Source: Candidatus Margulisiibacteriota bacterium
GTDB taxonomy: Bacteria > Margulisbacteria > WOR-1 > JAKLHX01 > JBAZKV01
Direction: 5' to 3'
Length of the DNA: 64,000 bases
Assembly: GCA_041650635.1 (NCBI GenBank)
Contig: JBAZKV010000006.1
Span: forward strand, 1-64,000
The notes beneath the pieces were generated by a model that saw nothing but the letters and a program-made list of their open reading frames with translations, was not told where the DNA came from and ran no database searches. This document shows, piece by piece, positions 24,382 through 33,390 of this stretch; within the stretch, counting starts at the first letter, position 1; each line of letters starts with the position of its first letter. Position numbers and translations under genes: made by a program.

Positions 24382-25651
24382 GCCAAGGCCCGACCTTAAA
24401 GGGCGTTTTGAGGTCCCTGGGGACAAATCCATCTCTCACAGGGCCGTCATGCTTTCCGCCCTGTCCATAGGCAGATGCACTATCAACAATTTTCTTTTTT
24501 CCGAGGATTGCCTGAAGACCGTTGAATGCTTCAGGGAAATGGGTATAGAGATATCGGCCTTCCCCGAAAAGAAACAGCTGTCCGTATCTGGTAAAGGCCT
24601 CAACGGACTTAAGGCGCCAAAAGACATTCTTTATGTAGGCAACTCAGGAACGACCATAAGGCTGCTTTTAGGCATCCTGGCAGGCCAGACATTCCAGACA
24701 CTTATAACCGGAGACGAGTCGATCAAGAAAAGGCCCATGAAAAGGGTGGCAGAACCGCTCAGGCGCATGGGTGCTGCGATCACAGGCAGAGATGACGGCA
24801 ATTATGCGCCTCTAGAAGTAAAAGGCGGCAGGCTTTATCCGATAGAGTACAGGCTGCCGGTGGCAAGCGCTCAGGTAAAATCGGCCATAATGCTTGCGTC
24901 CCTTTTTGCTGAAGGAACTACTAAGGTGATCGAGCCCATGCCCTCCAGGGACCACACAGAAAGGATCTTCCGTCACTTTGGCATCTCTTTTTCAAGGGAT
25001 AACAATGGGATCTCTGTCCGTAACACCAAAGAGTTTGGTCCGGCTGATGTAGATGTTCCCGGAGATATTTCTTCGGCAGCGTTTTTCTTTGTCGCGGGAT
25101 CGATAGTTCCCGGCTCAGAACTAACCGTAAGCAATGTGGGGCTTAACCAGACAAGGACCGGGATAATCGATGTTCTGCGTTCAATGGGAGCAAAAATAGA
25201 GATCAGCAACGAAAAGCTGATTTCGGAAGAACCCAGAGGGGATGTTACTGTAAGAAGCAGTGAGCTGAAAGGGACGACCATAGGAGGGGACCTCATTCCC
25301 AGGCTGATCGACGAACTTCCGGTAATTGCCGTAGCCGCGGCCCGGGCAAAAGGAAAGACCGTTATCAAGGACGCCTCCGAATTAAGGGTTAAGGAAAGCG
25401 ACCGCATTGCCGCTGTCTGCGGGATGCTCAAAAAAATGGGCGCCAAGGCGAAAGAAACGCCCGACGGCATGATCATCGAAGGCCCTTGCTTACTGAAAGG
25501 CGCAGAAATAGAAAGCCTAGGCGATCACAGGATAGCGATGTCGGCTGCAATAGCCGGTCTGGCCGCCAAAAATGAAATGACCATAGAAAATACGGAGTGC
25601 ATTGAAACTTCGTTCCCCGGATTCAAGGAACTGCTACAAAAGACCGTTTAG
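24365..25651 (+). CDS. aroA: 3-phosphoshikimate 1-carboxyvinyltransferase (EPSP synthase)
   Basis: AroA transfers enolpyruvate from PEP to shikimate-3-phosphate. The 428-aa protein has the signature VPGDKSISHRAVMLSAL at residue 18. LYVGNSGTTIRLLLGIL (near 90), KKRPMKRVAEPLRRMGA, LPVASAQVKSAIMLASL and the C-terminal LRVKESDRIAAV and GDHRIAMSAA motifs follow. The GNSGTT loop has Gly and Thr rather than GNAGTA; I make no claim on inhibitor sensitivity. Its start lies inside tyrA. Its TAG is interlocked with the stop of the convergent gene (25648-25651). Confidence 0.96.
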   Translation: MQLTVKPRPDLKGRFEVPGDKSISHRAVMLSALSIGRCTINNFLFSEDCLKTVECFREMGIEISAFPEKKQLSVSGKGLNGLKAPKDILYVGNSGTTIRLLLGILAGQTFQTLITGDESIKKRPMKRVAEPLRRMGAAITGRDDGNYAPLEVKGGRLYPIEYRLPVASAQVKSAIMLASLFAEGTTKVIEPMPSRDHTERIFRHFGISFSRDNNGISVRNTKEFGPADVDVPGDISSAAFFFVAGSIVPGSELTVSNVGLNQTRTGIIDVLRSMGAKIEISNEKLISEEPRGDVTVRSSELKGTTIGGDLIPRLIDELPVIAVAAARAKGKTVIKDASELRVKESDRIAAVCGMLKKMGAKAKETPDGMIIEGPCLLKGAEIESLGDHRIAMSAAIAGLAAKNEMTIENTECIETSFPGFKELLQKTV

Positions 25652-26706
25652 AAAAGCAGCTCCCCTTGCGTGTCATAGATCGGATAAAAGACACCTGTCT
25701 GCGCCATTATTTCAAGGATCGCCTTCCCGGCCTTTGAATCGCTGACGATGAAGCCTCCAAGGCTGTTTATCCCTCCCTCATCCGCAACAGGAATGGGACT
25801 GTAGACCCTGACTTCATCATAAGAAGTGTGGTCCCTGAGCCATGGATTGCGCTGTCTTTCATATAAACCGTACAAGAATTGCTCAAGCTCGCTCCCTGTA
25901 TGCCTGAACAATATATCAAGACATTCCCCGCTGTTCACCATCTTGAAATCTTTGTGATGCTCCAGGGAATATAAATAATTGATAAAAAATGAAACATCAA
26001 AATTATAAGGGTTGGCGCCGAAAGGATAAGTGGCTGTCGAGGTCTTAAGATACCCCAGAGGAGAGACCATGGACAAATAGATGGGGTCCCCGTCCCCGGG
26101 ACACATGTACGAGAACGAAAACGGCGTTGGAGAAGGCCTGATGCCTTCGGTCAGCATACTGCGGATCTTTTCTGCCCTAAAAGAACCTATGCCGCGGACT
26201 ATCGTGCAGGGGATATTTATGGTGCGCTTTTCTGCCGGTACAGAATCCAGTATCTGGCCCGGATTCTTTACGGCCGTCCTGCCCATGGCTTCCTCTATCC
26301 TGCGCTCCACCAGCCGCCTTAAAGCCAGAGAGACGGGAGGGAACCCCATAAAGGCTTTTACAAATACATCTTCGGGAAGAACAAGCAGGCTTGTGTCCGT
26401 TTCGGCCAAAACATCAACTGTTCTTTTCCCTGTTTCCCCCATCAAAGCCATCTCTCCGAGCAAAGAAGGAGCCCTGCAAAAGATCTCTGTTCCTGACACC
26501 CTGGCGGCGCCTCCTGTCACAATAAAGGCTTCTGAGCCGGATCTTTCCGCCTCGATTATCCTGCTGCCCCTTTCGATGAACCGGTGTGAAACCCCATTAA
26601 GAATCAGAGAAAGAGACCTCTCAATAGAGCGCGGGAGGATGTAACCGCATACTCTTTGCATTGCGGCCCTTACTATGCCGGCGTTGCTTACAGACGCTTT
26701 CGTCAT
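25648..26706 (-). CDS. cNMP-binding-fold protein with unknown C-terminal domain
   Basis: Residues ~35-145 of this 352-aa protein match the cyclic-nucleotide-binding beta-roll (IERGSRIIEAERSGSEAFIVTGGAARV, then LLGEMALMGETGKRTVDVLAETDTSLLVLPED). The phosphate-binding cassette is partial (LLGEMALMGETGKRT, near 85-100), so ligand binding is uncertain. No helix-turn-helix follows, so it is not a Crp-type regulator. Residues 160-352 form a domain I cannot identify. It is the last gene of a three-gene minus-strand set with the unknown 317-aa protein and an HATPase protein, three bases apart. A signalling role is inferred from the neighbours. Confidence 0.72.
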   Translation of the reverse strand: MTKASVSNAGIVRAAMQRVCGYILPRSIERSLSLILNGVSHRFIERGSRIIEAERSGSEAFIVTGGAARVSGTEIFCRAPSLLGEMALMGETGKRTVDVLAETDTSLLVLPEDVFVKAFMGFPPVSLALRRLVERRIEEAMGRTAVKNPGQILDSVPAEKRTINIPCTIVRGIGSFRAEKIRSMLTEGIRPSPTPFSFSYMCPGDGDPIYLSMVSPLGYLKTSTATYPFGANPYNFDVSFFINYLYSLEHHKDFKMVNSGECLDILFRHTGSELEQFLYGLYERQRNPWLRDHTSYDEVRVYSPIPVADEGGINSLGGFIVSDSKAGKAILEIMAQTGVFYPIYDTQGELLF

Positions 26707-26709
26707 AGT

Positions 26710-27663
26710 TTAGAATTCCGTGCGCTGCAAGATCACTGTGGAGTTGGGAACTTTTTCCCTTGCCGAATGGACCCTCTCTGCCCGCAGGTCTGACAGGTCC
26801 ATATATCTGAACCCAGGGTTCCGATACCGCCCCAGATAAAACACGGGGTTCACCTCCGTGCTCATTACGCTTGGTTCTTTGCTCCAGCCCGCTTTTTCCG
26901 AGTAGGCGCTTCCCGTCGGCACAAGTGAGATCTTAAGCGCATCCCTTAGATAATGGAAGCCTGTTGTCCTTCCCATCAGGCGTTGTATCGTGCTGAATGC
27001 ATTGATCTCGCTGTCTTCAAATTCAAGCCGGGAACCCAGCAAAGCCTGGAACATGTAAAAACTCGGGAGCCTTAAAAAATACCCCCGCGGCCTGGCAAAA
27101 ACATTAAGCCTCTGCAATAGCGTCGAACAGTCTTCAACGCTAAGTGTCAGCGGGTTCGTGAAGGAGTCTTTTCTCAACAATTCATGATTGCCTATTTTTT
27201 CGTAAAGATATCCTCCAAACTGCGACAGCCAGTCCAGCGTTAGAGGGAAAAAGAAGGAATCTTGCGGTACGGCCGTCTCATTATCGTACAGGCCTTGTCT
27301 TAAGGCCAGCACCTGCTCGGGCCATGAGATAGCAGGAAAAAGCTCGTCGCATTTTGACCCCATCCTAAGGCTTTTTACATAGTTGCTCCTTGAGGCAACA
27401 TTTTCCTGCTCTAGAGCATCGAACGGAAAATGTCCCACCTGAGGCTCTGATCGAGGAGCCCTCATTTCCAGTATTCTTTGTGCAGTTGCCGGAGAAAGAG
27501 GCCCCTCAAAATGCCCGATAATGTCAATGTACCTCTCCCCCGGTCTCAGCCCTTCGGATATCATGCGCATCAGCGGCCATCTGGTTTCAGGATACGCTTT
27601 TTTGCTGGAGAAAACCCTCGTCGGCTCGTTTGACCCCCTGGACCCGTAAACAATGTGGAACAT
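26710..27663 (-). CDS. Uncharacterised 317-aa protein in a signalling-type cluster
   Basis: I do not recognise any domain. AAGGAG six bases before the ATG supports the start. The chain is soluble, mixed alpha/beta, with a Cys-poor aromatic-rich C-terminal half (NPVFYLGRYRNPGFRYMDLSDL). It has no signal peptide and no transmembrane segment. It is flanked on one side by the orphan HATPase protein (24 bases) and on the other by the cNMP-fold protein (3 bases), an arrangement that suggests a three-protein module. No function is proposed. Confidence 0.68.
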   Translation of the reverse strand: MFHIVYGSRGSNEPTRVFSSKKAYPETRWPLMRMISEGLRPGERYIDIIGHFEGPLSPATAQRILEMRAPRSEPQVGHFPFDALEQENVASRSNYVKSLRMGSKCDELFPAISWPEQVLALRQGLYDNETAVPQDSFFFPLTLDWLSQFGGYLYEKIGNHELLRKDSFTNPLTLSVEDCSTLLQRLNVFARPRGYFLRLPSFYMFQALLGSRLEFEDSEINAFSTIQRLMGRTTGFHYLRDALKISLVPTGSAYSEKAGWSKEPSVMSTEVNPVFYLGRYRNPGFRYMDLSDLRAERVHSAREKVPNSTVILQRTEF

Positions 27664-27686
27664 TTTTGGCTCCTTATGCTCTTATT

Positions 27687-28685
27687 TCAATCCGATGATC
27701 TTGGAAGGGATACGGTTACAGAAGTCCGCTCCGGCGAAGTGTCCACCATAAGCCATCCTCTTGCGATAGCGATTATGTCCCATATCTCCGCCATTCCTAT
27801 AGGCACCCTCTTTTCTTTCTTTCTAAGAGTGAACAATCTGGGGTACCCTTCGATATATTCCTCAAAACTGCCCGCAGGGATAGGCCCGCCGCTGTTGGCG
27901 ACCGAAAAAACAAAGCCCGGTCCTCCGGCAAGGTTTACCCTGATCGGTTCTTTTGGTCTCCCGTGCACAAAACCGTTAGACACAAGATTATTGAACAGGG
28001 AAAAAAGCCTTGAGGGCGGCATCTCCACTTTGAGTCCCGAGCCCCCATCATCTGTGACCTCGAACGGGAGCTTTCGTTCTCTCCAAAAATCTTCCAGCCC
28101 TTCCCGCACATCATCAAAGGAAGTGCTGGTGCTGCCTTTATCTCCTTCCAGAAAAGCCCTTCTGTCCTCAAACACATCTCTCAAGTAAAGGACGAATTTT
28201 GATACATTGTTAAGACATTCCAGGCAATAATGCTTTGTTCTTTCTTCACTGATCTGATCTATAAGAACTCTCAGGCTGGATGCGGTATCTCCTTCCAGCA
28301 GATTTGCGCTCAAATAATTCAAATTCGCCACGTACTCGTCGAACAAAGCCGGAATTCTTCCGGTGTAAGGCAGGGAATAATAGCCCTGTCTGTCCTCAAA
28401 ACCTCTGTAAGCTGTCATCAACAGATCTGTCCTGAGCCTTCCTATCTCTTTCAATTCGATATCCGCAATATTTGGGACCCCAAGGTGCTTGAACAACTCT
28501 GCCGAATGGTAATCGATATAAGTAAGAGCCCCTGCCAATTCATAACGCACCGAAGAGGCGTGTTCCAGCCCCATTGCGGCTATAAAGTGCTGCCTGAAAG
28601 GCCGTGTTCTGTCTATCAAAGGGCAGACCGGACCAAATCTTAAGCTGCCGCCCCTTATCCCAGCCCCCGCCGAAAGTTGTGTCAT
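27687..28685 (-). CDS. Orphan HATPase (histidine-kinase-like ATPase) protein
   Basis: The last ~140 residues of this 332-aa protein form a GHKL ATPase: N box FNNLVSNGFVHG with the Mg-binding Asn, VANSGGPIP (a relaxed G1) and a G2-like KRVPIGMAEIWDI. The first ~190 residues are helical and could be a DHp-like dimer region. I see no convincing H-box; EHHK-type motifs are absent and the best candidate is around residues 105-125. ATG 28685 is chosen for its GGGAG site five bases upstream. It may be an anti-sigma-like or non-canonical kinase. It is the first gene of the 25.6-28.7 kb cluster. Confidence 0.75.
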   Translation of the reverse strand: MTQLSAGAGIRGGSLRFGPVCPLIDRTRPFRQHFIAAMGLEHASSVRYELAGALTYIDYHSAELFKHLGVPNIADIELKEIGRLRTDLLMTAYRGFEDRQGYYSLPYTGRIPALFDEYVANLNYLSANLLEGDTASSLRVLIDQISEERTKHYCLECLNNVSKFVLYLRDVFEDRRAFLEGDKGSTSTSFDDVREGLEDFWRERKLPFEVTDDGGSGLKVEMPPSRLFSLFNNLVSNGFVHGRPKEPIRVNLAGGPGFVFSVANSGGPIPAGSFEEYIEGYPRLFTLRKKEKRVPIGMAEIWDIIAIARGWLMVDTSPERTSVTVSLPRSSD

Positions 28686-28777
28686 GCCATCTCCCAAAAA
28701 AGCAAAAAAATACCCGCTTTTACAATATGTGATAAAATTAGTCTACTTATCTATCCCAAAAAAAGAGCCCTGATTTC

Positions 28778-30487
28778 ATGAAAAACAGGATAAACATTTT
28801 AAAAGACGACCTTATTTCTAAGATCGCCGCGGGCGAGGTGGTAGAGCGGCCGGCTTCGGCGGTAAAAGAACTTGTAGAAAACTCCATAGATGCCCAAGCA
28901 AAAAGAATAGAGATAGAGGTCCACAACGGCGGAAAGAGCCTGATCAGGGTAACGGATAACGGGAGCGGAATGTCTTTTGAAGAAGCTGTACTGTCGCTTC
29001 AAAGACATGCCACTTCAAAGATAAAGGAGATCGATGACCTTTTCAATATCCGCACCCTGGGGTTCAGGGGTGAGGCGCTGCCTTCTATAGCATCGATATC
29101 AAGACTGGAATTGATCACAAATGATGGGGTGCGGGGTATGGGGTGCAGGGTACAGGCAGAAGGAGGCAGGATTGTCGAAGAAAAGGGCTTTGGCTGCCCA
29201 AAGGGGACTAGCGTCATCGCAAAAGACCTGTTCTTTAATACCCCTGCCCGGCTCAAATACCTTAAATCAGACACAACAGAGGCCTCGCACATCATCGACA
29301 CCGTATCAAAGTTCATCCTGTCGCACCCGGACATCTCCTTTACACTGATCTCTAACGGCAGGACGGTCTTTTCTTTCCAGGGAAGAGGCAGGCTTGACGA
29401 AGCAATAGCCGAGGTCTGGGGAGAAGCTGTTTTAAATGACCTTGTGCCGGTTGAAGAAAAATATGTGAGGGGATATATCAGCAAACCATCCGCGCTAAAA
29501 AGCAACCGTCAATATCAGGTCTATTTTGTGAACAATCGGCTTGTCAACAATTTTCAGCTTTCCAGAGCGCTTGAGGCGGCCTACTATTCGCTCATTCCCG
29601 GGGACAAACACCCCCTGGGGGTACTGTTCCTTGAAGCAGAGCCCGAAGAGATCGATGTCAATGTGCATCCGGCCAAGAAAGAGATCAAATTTTCCAAGCC
29701 CAAACAGGTCTTTCTGGAAATAAGCGAAGCAGCAAGGCAGGCTTTGGTAGGCGCCTCTCCCATTGAGCTGATCTCCTCCCCTTCACATGCATTCAGGGAA
29801 GAGAAAAAATGGACCGGACAGATGCAGCAGGTCTGGATGGAGAACACGGGAACTGCTGCGGCATCTGCCGCGCCTGTGGCCGCATTCGATCAAATGCAGC
29901 CTTCCAAAACTCAGCCGTCATTTCCCTGCCCCGTCTTTCAGTTGGACAGGACTTACATTGTATGCGTTGACCAGGACGGCCTTGTAATAGTGGACCAGCA
30001 CGCCGCGCACGAGAGGATCCTTTATGAAAAACTCAAAAAAAGACAGCCCGGCACGAACGCTTCGCAGTGCGCTCTAATCCCTGAACTCATCGAACTGTCG
30101 GCAAAGGACTTTTCGGTCTTTGGGTCGGTAAAAAGCCTCTTCTGCGAACTTGGGTTTGAGATAGAGGAATTCGGAAAGAACAGCCTAAGGGTAAAAGCCG
30201 TTCCCTCAGAAGCGACAAAAGCGGACCTAAAACAACTGATAGAGGACATTATCGAAGAGTTCTCTTTACGGGCAAAGCCCTTAAGCGCACAGGAAACCAG
30301 GGAAAAGCTGCTAAAACTTACCGCCTGCCGCTCCGCGGTCAAAGCTGGCGACGAGCTTAACAACACAGAAATGAGCAACCTGATCAGCGAGCTTTTTTGT
30401 CTGGATAATCCAACAACCTGCCCGCACGGAAGGCCGTCCGCAGCAAGGCTTTCAAATACTGAGATCGCATCCATGTTCAAAAGATGA
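28778..30487 (+). CDS. mutL: DNA mismatch repair protein MutL
   Basis: MutL is the ATP-driven coordinator of mismatch repair. The GHKL N-domain is complete: ISKIAAGEVVERPASAVKELVENSIDA, DNGSGM and TLGFRGEALPSIAS. The C-terminal domain has the endonuclease metal motif DQHAAHERILYE (near 405) and ends with CPHGRPSAA and SNTEIASMFKR-type motifs, so it should nick DNA itself, as in species lacking MutH. It is 569 aa. Residues ~117-126 are encoded by a degenerate heptamer array. It overlaps the acyltransferase gene by four bases. No mutS is in the window. Confidence 0.96.
   Translation: MKNRINILKDDLISKIAAGEVVERPASAVKELVENSIDAQAKRIEIEVHNGGKSLIRVTDNGSGMSFEEAVLSLQRHATSKIKEIDDLFNIRTLGFRGEALPSIASISRLELITNDGVRGMGCRVQAEGGRIVEEKGFGCPKGTSVIAKDLFFNTPARLKYLKSDTTEASHIIDTVSKFILSHPDISFTLISNGRTVFSFQGRGRLDEAIAEVWGEAVLNDLVPVEEKYVRGYISKPSALKSNRQYQVYFVNNRLVNNFQLSRALEAAYYSLIPGDKHPLGVLFLEAEPEEIDVNVHPAKKEIKFSKPKQVFLEISEAARQALVGASPIELISSPSHAFREEKKWTGQMQQVWMENTGTAAASAAPVAAFDQMQPSKTQPSFPCPVFQLDRTYIVCVDQDGLVIVDQHAAHERILYEKLKKRQPGTNASQCALIPELIELSAKDFSVFGSVKSLFCELGFEIEEFGKNSLRVKAVPSEATKADLKQLIEDIIEEFSLRAKPLSAQETREKLLKLTACRSAVKAGDELNNTEMSNLISELFCLDNPTTCPHGRPSAARLSNTEIASMFKR
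29126..29153 (+). repeat. Four heptamer repeats inside mutL
   Basis: Units GGGGTGC, GGGGTAT, GGGGTGC and AGGGTAC follow one another exactly in 7-base register, encoding part of a surface loop (DGVRGMGCRV). Units one and three are identical. Because 7 is not a multiple of 3, gain or loss of a unit would shift the mutL frame. Confidence 0.75.
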
Positions 30488-31110
30488 TCAAGCCAATATC
30501 ATCGGCCGTTAAATTCTGCGCGGCCATGCTGCTAAGGCTGCTTATGACTGGCATTTCCAGGACGCTCGACATAAGGATAAGCGGCTACAGCGGTCTTAAC
30601 GATAATTCGATCTTTGCTTTTTGGCACAGGGCTTCTTTCTGCCTGTTCGAGGCCAACCCCATAAAAAAGACAGCGGTGCTCACGGCAAAGGGAGGCCCGG
30701 GAGATATTTTTACCAAAGCCGTGGAGGTTTATGACATCAGGATAGTTCAGGTACCTTTCACCGAAAACCCATCCCAGGCATCCCTTACCGCCATCAAGCT
30801 CCTTGGCATCCTAAAAGAAGGCTACAGCCTGATGCTGGCGGTTGACGGACCCAAAGGCCCGGCGTACAAAATAAAACCGGGGGTCTTTTTCCTTTCCAAA
30901 AGGTCAGGAAAAAAGATCGTTCCGGTAGGCGTTGCCGCAAAAAGGAGGCTCGTCATTCCTTTTAGATGGGACGAATATTTTATTCCCCTTCCCTTTTCCA
31001 GGGTAGCTGTTCATGTTGATATGGACTACAAGGATGACGGCACTGCCATGTCTCTAGAAAAGGCGATCTTCCTTGCCGAAGAAAAGGCCGCCGCCTTTTT
31101 GAAAAGTTGA
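30484..31110 (+). CDS. DUF374 lysophospholipid acyltransferase family protein
   Basis: The 208-aa protein belongs to the DUF374 branch of the PlsC/HtrB-like acyltransferases. It begins with a hydrophobic anchor (FCAAMLLRLLMTG), has FAFWHRASF where the catalytic HxxxxD-like box lies, and MLAVDGPKGPAYKIKPGVFFLSK, the family's substrate motif. Members often act in lipid A or envelope lipid acylation, which would suit a diderm, but the substrate here is unknown. It is coupled to mutL by a four-base overlap and followed by topA. Confidence 0.8.
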   Translation: MIKPISSAVKFCAAMLLRLLMTGISRTLDIRISGYSGLNDNSIFAFWHRASFCLFEANPIKKTAVLTAKGGPGDIFTKAVEVYDIRIVQVPFTENPSQASLTAIKLLGILKEGYSLMLAVDGPKGPAYKIKPGVFFLSKRSGKKIVPVGVAAKRRLVIPFRWDEYFIPLPFSRVAVHVDMDYKDDGTAMSLEKAIFLAEEKAAAFLKS

Positions 31111-31171
31111 CAACTTTCCGGTTTTGCTGATATATTCAAAAAAGCCCGCAGCAGCGCTCAAGGAGGGAACC

Positions 31172-33385
31172 GTGCCCGCAAACCTGATAATAGTGGAATC
31201 GCCCGCCAAGGCAAAGACGCTTGAAAAATTTCTTGGAGGCGCCTACAGCGTCAAGGCCAGCGGCGGTCATGTGATAGACCTGCCGGTCAAGTCCCTGGCT
31301 GTTGATGTTGACAACGGCTTTAAACCGCTTTACGCCCCCATTAAGGGAAAAGAGAAGGTCATAAAGGACCTTAAGGCAGCCGCAAAGTCCTCAAAACTGG
31401 TCCTGCTGGCGCCCGATCCGGACAGGGAGGGAGAGGCAATAGCCTGGCACATAGCAGGGGCCATAGACCCCAAGATCAAGGTTAAAAGAATAGAATTTCA
31501 CGAGATAACCAAAGAGGCCGTGCTTGAAGCGGTGCGCAACCCGCGCCATATAGACATGAACAGGGTCAACGCCCAGCAGGCCCGCAGGATACTTGACCGG
31601 CTTGTGGGATACAAGATAAGCCCCATACTATGGAAAAAAGTAAGAAAAGGGTTGTCGGCCGGAAGGGTCCAGTCCGTTGCGGTAAGGCTGATAGTTGAAA
31701 AAGAGAAAGAGATCCAGAGATTTACGGCACAGGAATACTGGAGCATCACCGCCTTCCTCAAAAAGCCCGGCTCTCTTGAGCCTTTCTCGGCATCCGTACA
31801 TTCAAAGGACGGCGCGCAGATAAAAATAGAGACGAAGGAAGCCGCCGACAGGGTCCTGAAAGATCTGGAAGGAGCCGTGTTTGAGGTATCAGAGGTCAGG
31901 AAAAAAGAGCAGAAAAGACATCCTTATGCCCCTTTCATTACAAGCACTCTCCAACAGGAAGCCTTTAGAAAGTTCGGCTATCCTGCAAAAAGGACTATGA
32001 GCATAGCGCAAAGGCTTTACGAAGGCATGGACCTCAAGGACAAGGGACATGTGGGGCTGATCACTTATATGAGGACCGATTCTGTAAGAATAGCCGACAG
32101 CGCCCTTTCTGAAGTAAGAAAGTTCATAGCGCAAAAGTATTCGGAAAAATATCTTCCTCCCGGCCCCAGGGTATACAAAACTAAGAAAAGCGCCCAGGAC
32201 GCGCACGAAGCCATCCGGCCAACCTCGGTATTGAGGGATCCCGGGTCGCTTAAGAACATACTTAGCCCGGAACAGTTCAAGATCTACGGCCTTATATGGA
32301 AGCGTTTTGTCGCTTCGCAGATGGAATCGGCAGCAATGGACCAAACAAGCGCAGACATAAAAGCGGGGGACTATCTCTTCAGGGCTACGGGAAGCGTGAT
32401 AAAATTTGACGGCTTTCTGGCGGTGTATGAAGAAAGCAGGGACGAAGAAGGGGAAGAAAAGACCGGCCTGCTGCCCGAGCTTAACAAAGGCGAAAAACTG
32501 ACCCTGGACAGGATAGAGCCCAAACAGCATTTTACGCAGCCCCCCGCGCGCTACACCGAGGCAACGCTGGTAAAAGTTCTGGAAGAAAAAGGCATAGGGC
32601 GTCCCAGTACTTATGCCCCGATAATCGGGACCATAATAGACAGGGGTTATGTGGTGCGCGAAGGAAGGGCGCTAAAGCCCACGGAGCTCGGCATCATAAC
32701 CAACGGTCTGCTCGTTAAACATTTCCCCACGGTGCTGGACATAAAATTCACAGCCCACATGGAGGACGAACTTGACGAGATAGCTGAGGGAAAGATTGAC
32801 TGGGTGGCCGTGATGGAAGAATTCTATTCTCCATTCAAGGAGACGCTGGAAAAAGCCGCAAAAGAAATGCCGAAAGTGAAAATGGAGGAAAAAACGGACG
32901 AGGTCTGCGAAAAATGCGGCAGCCCCATGGTCGTTCGCCAGAGCAGGTACGGCTCCTTTCTTGCCTGCAGCGCTTTTCCAAAATGCAAGAACACCAAGGA
33001 CCTTGATTCAAAAGGAGCGATAGTTCCGGAATCTAAAGAGGTCTGCGCCAAGTGCGGCAAGCCGATGAAGGTCAAAAGGAGCAGATTCGGGAGCTTTTTG
33101 GCCTGCACCGGATATCCTAAATGCAAGAACATAGTAAGCATCCTAAACAAGACCGGAGTAAAATGCCCCGAAAAGGACTGCGGCGGGGATATTGTAGAAA
33201 AAAGAACAAGAAAAGGCAGGACCTTTTTTGCTTGTTCAAACTACCCCAAATGCAAATTTGCCATCTGGAACAAGCCGATCGCGGAGAACTGCCCCGATTG
33301 CGGCGCCTTTCTTGTCGAAAAGCGCACAAAGAGCTCCGTTACCAAAGAGTGCTCCAAAAAGTGCGGTTATAAGACACAGGAATAA
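31172..33385 (+). CDS. topA: DNA topoisomerase I (type IA)
   Basis: TopA relaxes negative supercoils by single-strand passage. The 737-aa protein has the TOPRIM domain (NLIIVESPAKAKTLEKFL; APDPDREGEAIAWH), HEITKEAV, and the active-site Tyr in GLITYMRTDSVRIA (near 315). EEKGIGRPSTYAPII follows. The C-terminus holds four zinc-ribbon units; the first three end in FPKC, YPKC or YPKC, and the fourth is degenerate (CPDCGAFLVEKR...CSKKC). I start at GTG 31172, where GGAGGG lies four bases upstream; the longer frame from 31124 adds 16 unrelated residues. It is six bases from panC. Confidence 0.96.
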   Translation: MPANLIIVESPAKAKTLEKFLGGAYSVKASGGHVIDLPVKSLAVDVDNGFKPLYAPIKGKEKVIKDLKAAAKSSKLVLLAPDPDREGEAIAWHIAGAIDPKIKVKRIEFHEITKEAVLEAVRNPRHIDMNRVNAQQARRILDRLVGYKISPILWKKVRKGLSAGRVQSVAVRLIVEKEKEIQRFTAQEYWSITAFLKKPGSLEPFSASVHSKDGAQIKIETKEAADRVLKDLEGAVFEVSEVRKKEQKRHPYAPFITSTLQQEAFRKFGYPAKRTMSIAQRLYEGMDLKDKGHVGLITYMRTDSVRIADSALSEVRKFIAQKYSEKYLPPGPRVYKTKKSAQDAHEAIRPTSVLRDPGSLKNILSPEQFKIYGLIWKRFVASQMESAAMDQTSADIKAGDYLFRATGSVIKFDGFLAVYEESRDEEGEEKTGLLPELNKGEKLTLDRIEPKQHFTQPPARYTEATLVKVLEEKGIGRPSTYAPIIGTIIDRGYVVREGRALKPTELGIITNGLLVKHFPTVLDIKFTAHMEDELDEIAEGKIDWVAVMEEFYSPFKETLEKAAKEMPKVKMEEKTDEVCEKCGSPMVVRQSRYGSFLACSAFPKCKNTKDLDSKGAIVPESKEVCAKCGKPMKVKRSRFGSFLACTGYPKCKNIVSILNKTGVKCPEKDCGGDIVEKRTRKGRTFFACSNYPKCKFAIWNKPIAENCPDCGAFLVEKRTKSSVTKECSKKCGYKTQE

Positions 33386-33390
33386 TTAAG

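Noticed and set aside
32824..33329. Minus-strand frames under the topA zinc ribbons
   Set aside because: They are shadows of the repeated Cys codons in topA and have no ribosome sites.
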